From Alphaproteobacteria bacterium (GTDB taxonomy: Bacteria > Pseudomonadota > Alphaproteobacteria > Rhodobacterales > Rhodobacteraceae): DNA of 64,000 nt. The notes below the pieces were generated by a model. The model made no database searches. It saw only the letters and a list, made by a program, of their open reading frames with translations, and was not told the origin of the DNA. The translations under genes were made by a program, and so were the position numbers. The first letter of the stretch is position 1, and every line of letters starts with the position of its first letter. The DNA lies in NCBI GenBank assembly GCA_030426685.1, contig JAUHYC010000011.1:1-64000 (forward strand), in the 5' to 3' direction. This document shows, piece by piece, positions 1-8,417 of this stretch.

Positions 1-29
1 AGCTCGTCCGCATACAGATAACGCAACAT
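1..29 (-). CDS. luxI: LuxI-type acyl-homoserine-lactone synthase, first codons only
   Basis: The reverse complement of 1-29 opens with ATG and reads MLRYLYADE before the window ends. From memory this matches the N-terminus of roseobacter LuxI/RaiI-type autoinducer synthases, which make the acyl-homoserine lactone sensed by LuxR. An AAGGGG ribosome-binding site lies 8 bases upstream of the ATG. The gene follows luxR on the same strand, the common luxR-luxI order. Only about nine residues are visible, so no catalytic residue can be checked; the call rests on the short N-terminal match and the context. Confidence 0.7.
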
Positions 30-80
30 GACGTGTTCCCCTTGTCGTCCACAGTTGGAACAAAGGGAGTACGCACACGT

Positions 81-113
81 GGTTAATTAACCGTGAGACC
101 ACCGTACGGTGGT
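81..113. promoter_or_regulatory. Two perfect palindromes between luxR and luxI
   Basis: GGTTAATTAACC (81-92) and ACCACCGTACGGTGGT (98-113) are both perfect palindromes. They lie 52 and 69 bp upstream of the luxI start, where an activator would bind. The second overlaps the last base of luxR. The 16-bp one is a candidate lux box, but it does not match the Vibrio consensus closely, so LuxR binding is inference. A weak terminator role for luxR is an alternative, although no T-tract follows. Confidence 0.45.
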
Positions 114-832
114 TAAACGACTATTAATCCTCGGCTGAGTGCGGTTGCGATGGCATGCATCGTGTTCTGCGCACCCAGCTTCGACCGGGCGCTTTCGATA
201 TAGGCCCGCAGCGTATGTTCGGAAATTGAAAGCGAATGCGCCACCTGCGCGCGGCTGTAACCCAACGCCAGCAATGTTATGGCATCAATTTCACGCGGCG
301 AGAGCCCGCGCGTAGTTTCCGGTTGCCGGTCCTTGGCAAATTCCAGCGCCTTGCGGTTGAGAAAATACGCCACGAGGATCAGATCACGGCCATAGGTCGC
401 AACAAAGGCCTGCCAGGTCTGGTCGTCGCAACTGTGGTTCACAGTGAACAGCGCAAATTGCCCGCTTGGGCCTCGCAAGGGGATTGAATAGCCCTGATTG
501 CCGACACCATGATCCAACGCGTCCTGCAAAAAGGCCCGCACGGGTTTGCCGGACCAATTCAGCTGTTTCCAGTCCACAGCATGGAACCGCTGAAAGCAGC
601 CCAGAATTACCGGATCGATACGATGGTAGTTCCTATCCCGATAGCGTTCGTTCCAGGCATCCGAATAGGTGGTGAAGCCATATTGGTCTCCGGCACCATC
701 AACCCAGTGATAGGTAACGTGATCTATCTGCAGCCGATCCCGTAATTGGACCGATACGCCGGTCAGTTCTTCAAGCGTGCTGGTGTTTTCCAAATCTCCG
801 AGGATCTGGCTCAAATCGAATTGTGTTCCCAT
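113..832 (-). CDS. luxR: LuxR-family quorum-sensing regulator
   Basis: A 239-residue regulator with an N-terminal autoinducer-binding domain (about 10-160) and a C-terminal LuxR helix-turn-helix (about 178-238, starting LSPREIDAITLLALG). Family ligand-pocket residues are visible: the D-P pair in RIDPVI, a Trp in HAVDWK, and the Gly in GYSIPLRGPSG. It should bind an acyl-homoserine lactone and control luxI just downstream. I chose the ATG at 832 because family members begin close to the QFDLSQIL segment; an ATG at 853 would add seven residues but sits directly against its AAGG. Either start overlaps the end of the short upstream gene, which suggests coupled translation. Confidence 0.88.
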   Translation of the reverse strand: MGTQFDLSQILGDLENTSTLEELTGVSVQLRDRLQIDHVTYHWVDGAGDQYGFTTYSDAWNERYRDRNYHRIDPVILGCFQRFHAVDWKQLNWSGKPVRAFLQDALDHGVGNQGYSIPLRGPSGQFALFTVNHSCDDQTWQAFVATYGRDLILVAYFLNRKALEFAKDRQPETTRGLSPREIDAITLLALGYSRAQVAHSLSISEHTLRAYIESARSKLGAQNTMHAIATALSRGLIVV

Positions 833-989
833 TCGCGGGCGCGCAAGCCTCATCCTTCAAGGACGCGATCTCAGCCGCAGCGACCAGCCTTGTATCGTCA
901 AGCTGTTCAGCAAGCGCGGTCAACCCGTTCGCCACTGCAAAGGCGTTGAGGTCCGACAACACGTCCAGTATCCACTCATTTTGCGCCAT
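771..989 (-). CDS. Short conserved-looking protein upstream of luxR
   Basis: A 72-residue reading frame starting MAQNEWILDVLSDL and overlapping the 5' end of luxR. I recall similar short proteins directly upstream of luxR in roseobacters but know no function. The first 45 residues look like an amphipathic helical segment (FAVANGLTALAEQLDDTRLV). The C-terminal tail, which lies over luxR, looks less constrained. It begins 20 bp downstream of a CtrA-like site and probably leads the luxR transcript. It could act in cis, by coupling luxR translation, rather than as a protein. Confidence 0.6.
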   Translation of the reverse strand: MAQNEWILDVLSDLNAFAVANGLTALAEQLDDTRLVAAAEIASLKDEACAPANGNTIRFEPDPRRFGKHQHA

Positions 990-1008
990 CAGGGTGTTCC
1001 CGAAATAG

Positions 1009-1023
1009 TTAACGAAAGGTTAA
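1009..1023. promoter_or_regulatory. CtrA-like site TTAA-N7-TTAA
   Basis: TTAACGAAAGGTTAA fits the CtrA consensus TTAA-N7-TTAA exactly and lies 20 bp upstream of the short gene that precedes luxR. CtrA is the cell-cycle and motility response regulator of alphaproteobacteria, tied to quorum sensing in several roseobacters. Its closeness to the start codon fits repression, or a promoter with a very short leader. Binding is inferred from sequence only. Confidence 0.4.
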
Positions 1024-1141
1024 CACAACCATAGCATGTGCGCGCCATTTCGTCCTACTCACTGCTTTCTACTCCCCCAAAATAGCGGGGGCGTGTTTTC
1101 TAAGGTACTGAGAACCCATACTGCCTACCTGAAAGAAGCAA

Positions 1142-1173
1142 CACCCGCGGGGCAATAATGGGCCTCGCGGGTG
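1142..1173 (-). terminator. Rho-independent terminator of ccrA
   Basis: CACCCGCGGGGC (1142-1153) pairs with GCCTCGCGGGTG (1162-1173) with one mismatch and an 8-base loop. On the minus strand the stem is followed by the T-rich TTGCTTCTTTC. It lies 28 bp past the ccrA stop codon. Confidence 0.7.
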
Positions 1174-1200
1174 CTGGAGCTGTTGTTGGTGGCCGAAGCG

Positions 1201-2487
1201 TTAATCGCGCGCAGCGAGCACCTCTTCCAATGTCCGCATTCCCGTATGCGGCGCCTGAACAAGAACCGACATGTTACCGGGTTTATGCTCGTTCCGCATC
1301 ATCTTCATGTGCGCCTCGGGCAGTTCCTTCCAGGTGAACACTTCGGACATGCACGGATCCAGACGACGCTCGACCATCAGCTTATTCGCGGCGGCGGCCT
1401 GTTTCAAATGCGCAAAATGCGAGCCCTGCAGGCGTTTCTGGTGCATCCACATATAGCGCACATCGAAGGTCAGGTTATAACCGGTGGTTCCGGCGCAGAT
1501 CACGACCATGCCACCTTTTTTCACCACAAAGGTCGACACCGGGAATGTGCTTTCGCCGGGATGCTCGAACACCATGTCGACATTCACGCCTTTGCCGGTG
1601 ATGTCCCAGATGGCCTTGCCGAACTTACGAGCCTCTTTGAACCACTCGGCATATTCCGGCGTGTTGACCGTGGGCAGCTGCCCCCAGCAATTGAAATCCT
1701 TACGGTTCAGAACGCCCTTGGCGCCCAGCCCCATGACAAAGTCGCGCTTGCTTTCATCCGAGATCACGCCGATCGCATTAGCGCCAGCCGTATTGATCAG
1801 CTGGATCGCGTAGGAGCCCAGACCTCCGGACGCGCCCCAGACCAGCACGTTCTGGCCGGGCTTCAAATCGTGCGGCTCATGACCAAACAGCATCCGGTAA
1901 GCGGTGGCCAGCGTCAGTGTGTAGCAAGCGCTTTCTTCCCAGGTCAGGTGCTTGGGGCGCGGCATCAACTGCTGCGCCTGCACATTGGTGAACTGGGCAA
2001 AGGAACCATCGGGGGTTTCATAGCCCCAGATGCGCTGGCTGGGCGAATACATCGGATCCCCACCGTTGCACTCTTCATCGTCACCATCGTCCTGGTTGCA
2101 ATGAATCACGACCTCGTCGCCGACTTTCCAGCGCTTGACCTTGTCGCCCACGGCCCAAACGATACCCGAGGCGTCAGACCCAGCGATGTGGAACGGCTGG
2201 CCATGACCGTCAAACGGGCTGATCGGTTTGCCCAGCGAGGCCCAGACACCGTTGTAGTTCACACCGGCGGCCATCACCAGAACAAGCACCTCGTGGCTGT
2301 CCAGTTTCGGAACATCGACCACTTCAAGCTGCATTGCCGTATCCGGCTCGCCATGACGCTCTTTCCGGATGGCCCATGCATACATTTGTTTGGGCACATA
2401 TCCCATCGGAGGGATCTCTCCCATCTCATAGAGGTCTTTTTCCGGCGCCTCATACGACGCGATGCCACTGTCGACGTCCAAAGCCAT
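1201..2487 (-). CDS. ccrA: Crotonyl-CoA carboxylase/reductase
   Basis: This cytosolic enzyme of the ethylmalonyl-CoA pathway reductively carboxylates crotonyl-CoA with NADPH and CO2 to (2S)-ethylmalonyl-CoA. The 428-residue length is typical of the family. It is an MDR-superfamily protein with an N-terminal GroES-like domain (about 40-190) and a Rossmann fold beginning at WGASGGLGSYAIQL. Segments diagnostic of Ccr rather than ordinary quinone reductases include GVNYNGVWASLGKP, WGYETPDGSFAQF and VFEHPGESTFPVS. AAAGGAGG precedes the ATG by 5 bases. Ethylmalonyl-CoA mutase lies 1.6 kb away on the other strand, which supports the pathway assignment. Confidence 0.97.
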   Translation of the reverse strand: MALDVDSGIASYEAPEKDLYEMGEIPPMGYVPKQMYAWAIRKERHGEPDTAMQLEVVDVPKLDSHEVLVLVMAAGVNYNGVWASLGKPISPFDGHGQPFHIAGSDASGIVWAVGDKVKRWKVGDEVVIHCNQDDGDDEECNGGDPMYSPSQRIWGYETPDGSFAQFTNVQAQQLMPRPKHLTWEESACYTLTLATAYRMLFGHEPHDLKPGQNVLVWGASGGLGSYAIQLINTAGANAIGVISDESKRDFVMGLGAKGVLNRKDFNCWGQLPTVNTPEYAEWFKEARKFGKAIWDITGKGVNVDMVFEHPGESTFPVSTFVVKKGGMVVICAGTTGYNLTFDVRYMWMHQKRLQGSHFAHLKQAAAANKLMVERRLDPCMSEVFTWKELPEAHMKMMRNEHKPGNMSVLVQAPHTGMRTLEEVLAARD

Positions 2488-2599
2488 GCTGGCCTCCTTT
2501 AATTCATCTATTGCCGCGCCGCAGAATCGCGGCTTTCATCAACTGGAATATTGGCGTCTAAGAAATATTGCAATAGTTTTTGGTGCTGTTTTTGTAATT

Positions 2600-3991
2600 T
2601 TATGACCCAGCAGTTGCAGAAACCGTTTCTGCGCTTGCAAAGTCACCGTTTTGAGGAGCTGGCTCTGACGCTGACGCGTAGTAAGCCAATAGCTCTGCGC
2701 GCTCACCCGAAGGGCGCAAGTTACCATTTGCACGCGACAAGATGCGGCGTTCCACCAGTTGATTGATGGCATCATCAATGGCCTCGCCTGCATCCGGCCC
2801 AAAGGATTCCCCACTGATTTCCAGCAAACGGGCCTTGAGGTCATCCTCGGTCATCTCACCCTCCTGTTGGATCAGACGACACGCCGCAGGGAGAGGGACG
2901 AAAGGGATCGCAGCACCAATCCTTTGCATCAGTTCGCGGGCCAGATCAGTTGTCAGATCCCGCTCATGTGCTGCGCGGAACACCTGCAGTGAAATCGGAG
3001 TCGCGTAGCGCACAGACGCTATCCCGAACCGTTTGTAGCGACCGACCACGCGACGCCACAGTTGTTTCAGAGTCCATCGTGTGATCACCCCTATCCGGGC
3101 GCGGAAGCGACGCTCTGTATCCTTCGCCGCTGCGGTCAAAACAGTATCTTCCAGAACTCGGTCATAGTTCAGCGCCACCGGCACGAAGACAACGTCGCGC
3201 CCCTGCGGGTCTGCCGCATCGACTATGTATTTCAGAAGACCAAGCTTGGGACGACCAAGCTTGCCGGTTAAGCTCAGCCCGCCCTCGGGGAACATGGCCT
3301 GCGTCACACCCGCCTCGGTCGCATGGCGCACATAGCTGGCCAGAACCTGACGATACAGATCGCTGCCCGATTTGCGCCGGATGAAATACGCCCCCATCGC
3401 CCTGATAAGACGACTCAGCGGCCAGACACGTGCCCATTCGCCCACCGCATACGACAGGGCGGAGTGATCCGCCGCCAGATATGTGAGCAGCACATAGTCC
3501 ATATTGCTGCGGTGGTTCATGACGTAGATGACCGTCGCGTCCGGGTCGATACTGTCCAGTGCGGCCTTGTCCTCATAACTCAGCCGAACATGATAGAAGG
3601 CGTTGCTCAGCATTCGGGCGAGACGGATCGCGATGCTGAAATAAGCGACAGTCGAAAAGGATGGCGCGATCTCCCGCGCATAGCGGCGGGCCAGTTCCGA
3701 TGCAACCGCGTCAGGCAGACCTTCCTGCAGGGCGTGCTGTTGAACGGCCTTGCTGACCTGCGGGTCATAGATCAACCGCTGAATCATATCGTGCCGCCCG
3801 GCCAGCTTGAACGGCTGAATCGGGCGCTGCAGGCGTTTGTTCAATCGTGCGACCGCGCGCTCCAACCGTCGGCGAAAAAACCATCGCACAGATGGGAACA
3901 GGAAATGAGAGGCAAGGGTGACCGCGGCAAACAGCACGATCAGCACAAACAGCCAAAGCGGGAGTTCCACGGTCTGCGTCATGAAGGGCAC
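2600..3991 (-). CDS. PlsB-like glycerol-3-phosphate/lysophosphatidate acyltransferase
   Basis: A 463-residue membrane-associated acyltransferase with an N-terminal membrane segment (about 8-30, LPLWLFVLIVLFAAVTLA). The HX4D catalytic motif is present as NHRSNMDYV, and a second block reads FPEGGLSLTGKLGRPKLG. These place it in the glycerophospholipid acyltransferase superfamily, nearer PlsB-type enzymes than PlsC. A second, PlsC-type enzyme is at 29.8-30.6 kb. It lies between ccrA and the divergent ethylmalonyl-CoA mutase. The exact acceptor and position specificity cannot be read from sequence. Confidence 0.85.
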   Translation of the reverse strand: MPFMTQTVELPLWLFVLIVLFAAVTLASHFLFPSVRWFFRRRLERAVARLNKRLQRPIQPFKLAGRHDMIQRLIYDPQVSKAVQQHALQEGLPDAVASELARRYAREIAPSFSTVAYFSIAIRLARMLSNAFYHVRLSYEDKAALDSIDPDATVIYVMNHRSNMDYVLLTYLAADHSALSYAVGEWARVWPLSRLIRAMGAYFIRRKSGSDLYRQVLASYVRHATEAGVTQAMFPEGGLSLTGKLGRPKLGLLKYIVDAADPQGRDVVFVPVALNYDRVLEDTVLTAAAKDTERRFRARIGVITRWTLKQLWRRVVGRYKRFGIASVRYATPISLQVFRAAHERDLTTDLARELMQRIGAAIPFVPLPAACRLIQQEGEMTEDDLKARLLEISGESFGPDAGEAIDDAINQLVERRILSRANGNLRPSGERAELLAYYASASEPAPQNGDFASAETVSATAGS

Positions 3992-4052
3992 AGTGCCATC
4001 AAATGCAGCCGCTCACAATCTGAAGAAACGAGACATGCCGCGACGCAGCGAA

Positions 4053-4082
4053 TTGACATGTGTCGAAAATTGCGATTTATCA
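4053..4082 (+). promoter_or_regulatory. Possible promoter of ethylmalonyl-CoA mutase
   Basis: A perfect -35 hexamer TTGACA (4053-4058) is followed at an 18-base spacing by TTATCA (4077-4082), a weak -10. It lies 46 bp upstream of the ecm start in the 136-bp divergent gap with the acyltransferase gene. Confidence 0.35.
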
Positions 4083-4127
4083 CCATTGAACGTAATTTTG
4101 TTACCCATCGACCCAAGAGGCCCGCCC

Positions 4128-6095
4128 ATGACGCAGACGCAGAAAGATCGCCCCTGGCTCATCCGAACCTATGCCGGGCACTCCACGGCGCAGGCGTCAA
4201 ATGCGCTTTACCGGGCCAATCTCGCCAAGGGACAGACCGGCCTGTCGGTGGCGTTCGATCTGCCGACCCAAACGGGATATGACAGCGACCACACGCTGGC
4301 CCGAGGCGAAGTGGGAAAGGTGGGCGTTCCGATCTGCCATCTGGGTGACATGCGGGTGTTGTTCGATCAGATACCGCTGGAGCAGATGAACACCTCGATG
4401 ACCATCAACGCGACAGCACCGTGGCTGCTGGCGCTCTATATCGCCGTTGCCGAAGAACAGGGCGCGGACGTATCAAAGCTGCAAGGCACGGTGCAGAATG
4501 ATCTGATCAAGGAATACCTGAGCCGCGGCACCTATGTCTGTCCGCCCAAACCTTCGCTGAAGATGATCGCGGACGTGGCCGAGTATTGCTATACCAACGT
4601 GCCGAAATGGAACCCGATGAATGTCTGTTCCTATCACCTGCAAGAGGCCGGAGCCACGCCCGAGCAGGAACTGGCCTATGCGCTGGCCACTGCCATCGCC
4701 GTGTTGGACGAACTGCGCCCGCGCGTCCCGGCAGAAGACTTCCCGGCGCTCTGCGGGCGGATTTCATTTTTCGTGAATGCGGGCATCCGCTTTGTTACCG
4801 AAATGTGCAAAATGCGCGCCTTTGTCGATCTTTGGGATGAGGTCCTGCAACAACGCTATGGAATCGAAGACCCCAAGTTCCGCCGGTTCCGCTATGGCGT
4901 TCAGGTGAATTCCCTGGGTTTGACCGAGCAGCAGCCGGAAAACAACGTCTATCGTATTCTGATCGAAATGCTGGCCGTGACGCTTTCCAAAAAAGCCCGC
5001 GCCCGCGCCGTTCAGCTGCCAGCTTGGAACGAGGCGCTTGGCCTGCCGCGCCCATGGGATCAGCAATGGTCGATGCGGATGCAGCAGATTCTGGCCTATG
5101 AAACTGACCTGCTGGAATACGGAGACCTGTTCGACGGCAACCCGAACGTCGATGCCAAAGTCGAAGAGCTGAAGGAGGGCGCGCGCGCCGAGCTGGCAAA
5201 CCTCGAATCGATGGGGGGTGCCGTCGCCTCGATCGAATACATGAAATCCCGACTGGTCGACTCAAATGCAGAACGTCTGAACCGGATCGAACGCAATGAA
5301 ACGGTGGTGGTCGGCGTGAACAAATGGACCGAAGGAGAGCCCTCGCCGTTGCAGACCGAGGATGGCGGCATCATGGTTGTCGATCCTGCCGTCGAGCAGG
5401 AACAGATCGGGCGGCTGAACGAGTGGCGCGCAGAACGCGACGCCATTGCCGTATCCGCTGCGCTGAAAGACCTGCGCGACGCGGCGCAGTCCGGCGCCAA
5501 TGTAATGGCCCCCTCGATCGCGGCAGCCAAAGCTGGTGTGACCACGGGCGAATGGGCTGAGGAAATGCGCAAAGCCCATGGCACCTATCGGGGGCCAACC
5601 GGTGTTTCGGGCTCGGTCTCGAACAAGACCGAAGGGCTGGACGACCTGCGCGCCGCCGTTGATGCTGTCAGTGACAAACTTGGCCGTCGATTGAAATTCC
5701 TGGTCGGTAAGCCTGGCCTGGACGGACATTCGAACGGGGCCGAGCAGATCGCCTTCCGCGCCCGCGATTGCGGTATGGATATCAGCTATGAGGGTATTCG
5801 ACTGACACCCGAAGAAATCGTGACCGCCGCCCGCGCTGACGATGCGCACGTCATAGGGCTGTCAATTCTCTCGGGCAGCCATCTGCCTCTGGTTCGGGAC
5901 GTGATGACCCGCCTGCGCGAAGCAGGTCTGGGAGATATTCCTGTGGTCGTTGGCGGGATCATCCCCGATGAGGATGCAGATGCATTGCGCTCCATGGGCG
6001 TCGCCAAAATCTACACCCCAAAGAATTTTGAACTGAACGCAATTATGGGCGATATCATCACGTTGGTGGACCCAAAGAATATGGCGGCGGAATAG
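4128..6095 (+). CDS. ecm: Ethylmalonyl-CoA mutase (coenzyme B12-dependent)
   Basis: It isomerises (2R)-ethylmalonyl-CoA to methylsuccinyl-CoA in the ethylmalonyl-CoA pathway. The protein is 655 residues from ATG 4128 (MTQTQKDRPW); the frame stays open upstream, but this start fits the family. The N-terminal two thirds form the acyl-CoA mutase barrel (AFDLPTQTGYDSDH, ATAPWLLALY). The C-terminal cobalamin-binding domain (about residues 520-650) carries the base-off motif DxHxxG as LDGHSNG, and later GGIIPDED. Location across from ccrA favours ethylmalonyl- over methylmalonyl-CoA mutase, but the two families are close, so substrate assignment rests partly on context. Confidence 0.92.
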   Translation: MTQTQKDRPWLIRTYAGHSTAQASNALYRANLAKGQTGLSVAFDLPTQTGYDSDHTLARGEVGKVGVPICHLGDMRVLFDQIPLEQMNTSMTINATAPWLLALYIAVAEEQGADVSKLQGTVQNDLIKEYLSRGTYVCPPKPSLKMIADVAEYCYTNVPKWNPMNVCSYHLQEAGATPEQELAYALATAIAVLDELRPRVPAEDFPALCGRISFFVNAGIRFVTEMCKMRAFVDLWDEVLQQRYGIEDPKFRRFRYGVQVNSLGLTEQQPENNVYRILIEMLAVTLSKKARARAVQLPAWNEALGLPRPWDQQWSMRMQQILAYETDLLEYGDLFDGNPNVDAKVEELKEGARAELANLESMGGAVASIEYMKSRLVDSNAERLNRIERNETVVVGVNKWTEGEPSPLQTEDGGIMVVDPAVEQEQIGRLNEWRAERDAIAVSAALKDLRDAAQSGANVMAPSIAAAKAGVTTGEWAEEMRKAHGTYRGPTGVSGSVSNKTEGLDDLRAAVDAVSDKLGRRLKFLVGKPGLDGHSNGAEQIAFRARDCGMDISYEGIRLTPEEIVTAARADDAHVIGLSILSGSHLPLVRDVMTRLREAGLGDIPVVVGGIIPDEDADALRSMGVAKIYTPKNFELNAIMGDIITLVDPKNMAAE

Positions 6096-6212
6096 CGGCG
6101 CAGAACCTTTAAAATCTCCATTTCTAATTCCGGAAAAAAGGGATTAGACAAGACCACAATAAGTAAATCCCCAGTGCTTACAGTCTGGGAAAAAACGGTG
6201 TGGAGATAGAAA

Positions 6213-6530
6213 ATGGCAATCGATCTTGAAAAGATGTCGCGCAAGGAATTGCTCGAGTTGCGCAATCAGATCGAAAAGGCACTGAAAAGTGCCGAGGCGC
6301 GCGAACGGAAAGAAGCCTTGAAAGCGGCCGAGAAAGCGGCGGCCGAATTCGGGTTCTCATTGTCAGAATTGTCCCCGGATGGGGCCAAAGCTGCCAAGGG
6401 GACCAAAGCCGCCCCAAAATACCGCAACCCAAATGATGCCTCGCAAACCTGGACAGGTCGTGGTCGCAAGCCGAAATGGGTCCACGAAGCGCTGAAAGCG
6501 GGGGCCGATATCTCTGACCTGGAGATCTGA
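6213..6530 (+). CDS. H-NS/HvrA-family nucleoid-associated protein
   Basis: A 105-residue DNA-binding protein. It has an N-terminal coiled-coil oligomerisation segment (about 5-50, rich in E, K, A and L) and a C-terminal H-NS DNA-binding domain whose signature YRNP...[12 protein letters not shown] is clear (about 70-92). Family members silence AT-rich or foreign genes; in Rhodobacter, HvrA and Spb affect light-regulated genes. A GGAGAT ribosome-binding site precedes the ATG. deoD starts 17 bp downstream on the same strand and probably shares the transcript. Targets cannot be inferred. Confidence 0.93.
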   Translation: MAIDLEKMSRKELLELRNQIEKALKSAEARERKEALKAAEKAAAEFGFSLSELSPDGAKAAKGTKAAPKYRNPNDASQTWTGRGRKPKWVHEALKAGADISDLEI

Positions 6531-6546
6531 GAAGGACAATTCCGAA

Positions 6547-7260
6547 ATGACAATTCACATTGGAGCCGATAAGGGCGAAATCGCGGAAACCGTTCTTTTG
6601 CCCGGTGATCCCTATCGCGCGAAATGGGCTGCCGAAACATTTCTGCAAAACATCAGGCGGGTCAACAATGTGCGCGGCATGTTGGGGTTTACCGGCACCT
6701 GGAACGGAAATCCGGTCACCATCCAGGGCAGCGGTATGGGCATGCCGTCGCTGTCAATTTATGTCAACGAATTGATCCGGGACTATGGCGCCAAAACGCT
6801 TATCCGTATTGGATCATGCGGGGGCATGCAGGACGACGTGAAGCTGCGCGATGTCATTCTGGCGATGACCTCGACCACGCTGAGCACACCTTCGCGCGGG
6901 ATCATGAAAGAGATGAACTTTGCCCCCTGCGCCGATTGGGGCCTGTTGCAGGCCGCAGCGCAAGCGGCGCAGGCAAAGAAAACGCCGACCCATGTGGGCG
7001 GGATCTATTCCTCGGACGTATTTTACGATGAACGCCCCGATCTGAACGAACAGATGGTGCGTCACGGCATCCTCGGGGTCGAGATGGAAGCGGCCGAGCT
7101 TTATATTCTCGCCGCGCGCCACAAATGCCGGGCCCTTGCCGTTCTGACCGTATCTGATCACCTGCTGACCGGCGAGGCCCTGCCCTCGTCCGAACGCGAG
7201 AGCAGCTTTGGCGATATGGTGGAAATCGCGCTTCAGGCGGCGTTTCCCACCTCAGGATAG
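6547..7260 (+). CDS. deoD: Purine-nucleoside phosphorylase, DeoD type
   Basis: It splits purine (deoxy)nucleosides with phosphate to free base and (deoxy)ribose-1-phosphate for purine salvage in the cytoplasm. At 237 residues it has the size of the hexameric DeoD family. Visible motifs are [23 protein letters not shown] at the phosphate site (shown here as two adjoining blocks, [11 protein letters not shown] and [12 protein letters not shown]), [16 protein letters not shown] around the ribose-binding Met-Glu, and SDHLLTGE with the catalytic Asp. AAGGA precedes the ATG. It follows the H-NS-like gene closely; I see no functional link between them. Confidence 0.96.
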   Translation: MTIHIGADKGEIAETVLLPGDPYRAKWAAETFLQNIRRVNNVRGMLGFTGTWNGNPVTIQGSGMGMPSLSIYVNELIRDYGAKTLIRIGSCGGMQDDVKLRDVILAMTSTTLSTPSRGIMKEMNFAPCADWGLLQAAAQAAQAKKTPTHVGGIYSSDVFYDERPDLNEQMVRHGILGVEMEAAELYILAARHKCRALAVLTVSDHLLTGEALPSSERESSFGDMVEIALQAAFPTSG

Positions 7261-7269
7261 GCTCGCATA

Positions 7270-8139
7270 TCAACGCCCATGCGTGCGGTCATATGCATTG
7301 CGCGCAGGGCTGCTCCACCCCGCCAGCGCACCGTCTGCTGGGGCAAACACCTCAACCAGTAGCGGGTGACATGGGGCCACGTCCGAGGAATGCTCGGACG
7401 AACAGTCACCTCCGGGACAGGCGCTGAGATTGCCCAGCAGATCAATCTCGGCGAAAAACTCCAGATAGTCGCCAGGCCGCACAGGCGAGGCTTTCATGAA
7501 ATACTGGCCGGTATCTCGCGTGAATCCGGTACACATGAACACGTTCAGAACGTCATGCACGGCAGGTTCGGCCTCAGCCAATGACATCCCCATATGATCT
7601 GCCAGCGCCCGTGTCAGGTTCGAGTGGCAACAGTGATGATATTGGCTGCCCTGCAGCAGATTACCCGTGTAAGGATCGCACCTTGTGCCGATCACATCAT
7701 GAACCGATCCGCCATATTCATCGATCCCATACCATGCGAGCGTATCCGCAACGATGGTCGCCATCGGGCGCAGATGTGGAAAGCTAGACCACATCCGCTC
7801 ACCCGACGTCAGATGCGTTCCGTGCAGCGCGCGGGACTTGCCGGAATAGAACCGTTCACTCAGATCGTTCAGATTCCAAAGGTTCAGATCGCCCACCTGA
7901 GGTCCTTCGACTGAAGTGATCCGAAAAAAATGCCCGGCAGGCACCTCGAAACAGCGCGCCTCGCGCGGAGGCACCCGCACCTCATCGGTCTTCTGCGCAC
8001 CATCTCGGGCGCTCTGGTAGAGGTTCAGGTCAGGTTGCGGCAACCCGTCGTTCGGATAACAAATGACGGGCGCAATGGCGCGGAGGGCATCCGCATCAGC
8101 CGGCGGATTGGGCGAGGTCCAAGAATCTGTCATGCGCAA
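7270..8139 (-). CDS. DUF1989 / urea-carboxylase-associated family protein
   Basis: A 289-residue protein with the DUF1989 domain over most of its length. Recognisable segments are VPAGHFFRITSVEGPQVGDL, DEYGGSVHDVIGTRCDPYTG and CCHSNLTRAL. Some family members sit beside urea carboxylase and are thought to act in carbamate or guanidine breakdown, but no such genes are nearby, so no substrate is proposed. The start may be the second Met (8133). It converges tail to tail with deoD, leaving 9 bp between the two stops. Confidence 0.85.
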   Translation of the reverse strand: MRMTDSWTSPNPPADADALRAIAPVICYPNDGLPQPDLNLYQSARDGAQKTDEVRVPPREARCFEVPAGHFFRITSVEGPQVGDLNLWNLNDLSERFYSGKSRALHGTHLTSGERMWSSFPHLRPMATIVADTLAWYGIDEYGGSVHDVIGTRCDPYTGNLLQGSQYHHCCHSNLTRALADHMGMSLAEAEPAVHDVLNVFMCTGFTRDTGQYFMKASPVRPGDYLEFFAEIDLLGNLSACPGGDCSSEHSSDVAPCHPLLVEVFAPADGALAGWSSPARNAYDRTHGR

Positions 8140-8176
8140 ACAGTGGCGCAGTTCTCTCCGGCGGGAAAGCCCTAAA

Positions 8177-8368
8177 CTAGGGCGGCCCTTTCAGGCATCG
8201 GTTCGGTTCGTCATCCGACTGCGAAACCGCACCGCAAAAACTACAACGCCACTGACCTTCCCGGCGATGCTGCCGCCAACGGCATTCGCGGGTCAACGAA
8301 GATGTGCGCGACCGCCAGACGAAATAAGCAAAGACCCCGGCGGCAAGCAAAAGCAGAAGAACAGGCAT
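8177..8368 (-). CDS. Small membrane-anchored protein with a Cys-rich tail
   Basis: 63 residues. One N-terminal transmembrane segment (about 2-18, PVLLLLLAAGVFAYFVW) is followed by a short soluble tail with four cysteines (C29, C42, C45, C58) spaced like a small zinc ribbon (CRW...WRCSFCGA). I recall similar short proteins in Rhodobacterales but know no function. It lies downstream of sdhB on the same strand. The Cys pattern favours a real gene over chance. Confidence 0.6.
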   Translation of the reverse strand: MPVLLLLLAAGVFAYFVWRSRTSSLTRECRWRQHRREGQWRCSFCGAVSQSDDEPNRCLKGPP

Positions 8369-8417
8369 TCCCCTGCTTTGCCGAATGGCCCGGCTTTTTC
8401 AAGACCGCTCAGGTTGG

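Noticed and set aside
1074-1093. CCCCC/GGGGG hairpin upstream of the luxR transcript
   Set aside because: Five-base stem in a gap with no gene reading into it; the better terminator is at 1142-1173.
1171-2502. Long plus-strand frame (443 codons) opposite ccrA
   Set aside because: It is the antisense shadow of ccrA; its His/Arg-rich composition fits no family, and ccrA is certain.
3080-3089. GTGATCAC inside the PlsB-like gene
   Set aside because: Coding sequence, single copy, no TTT/AAA flanks or paired site; a chance occurrence.
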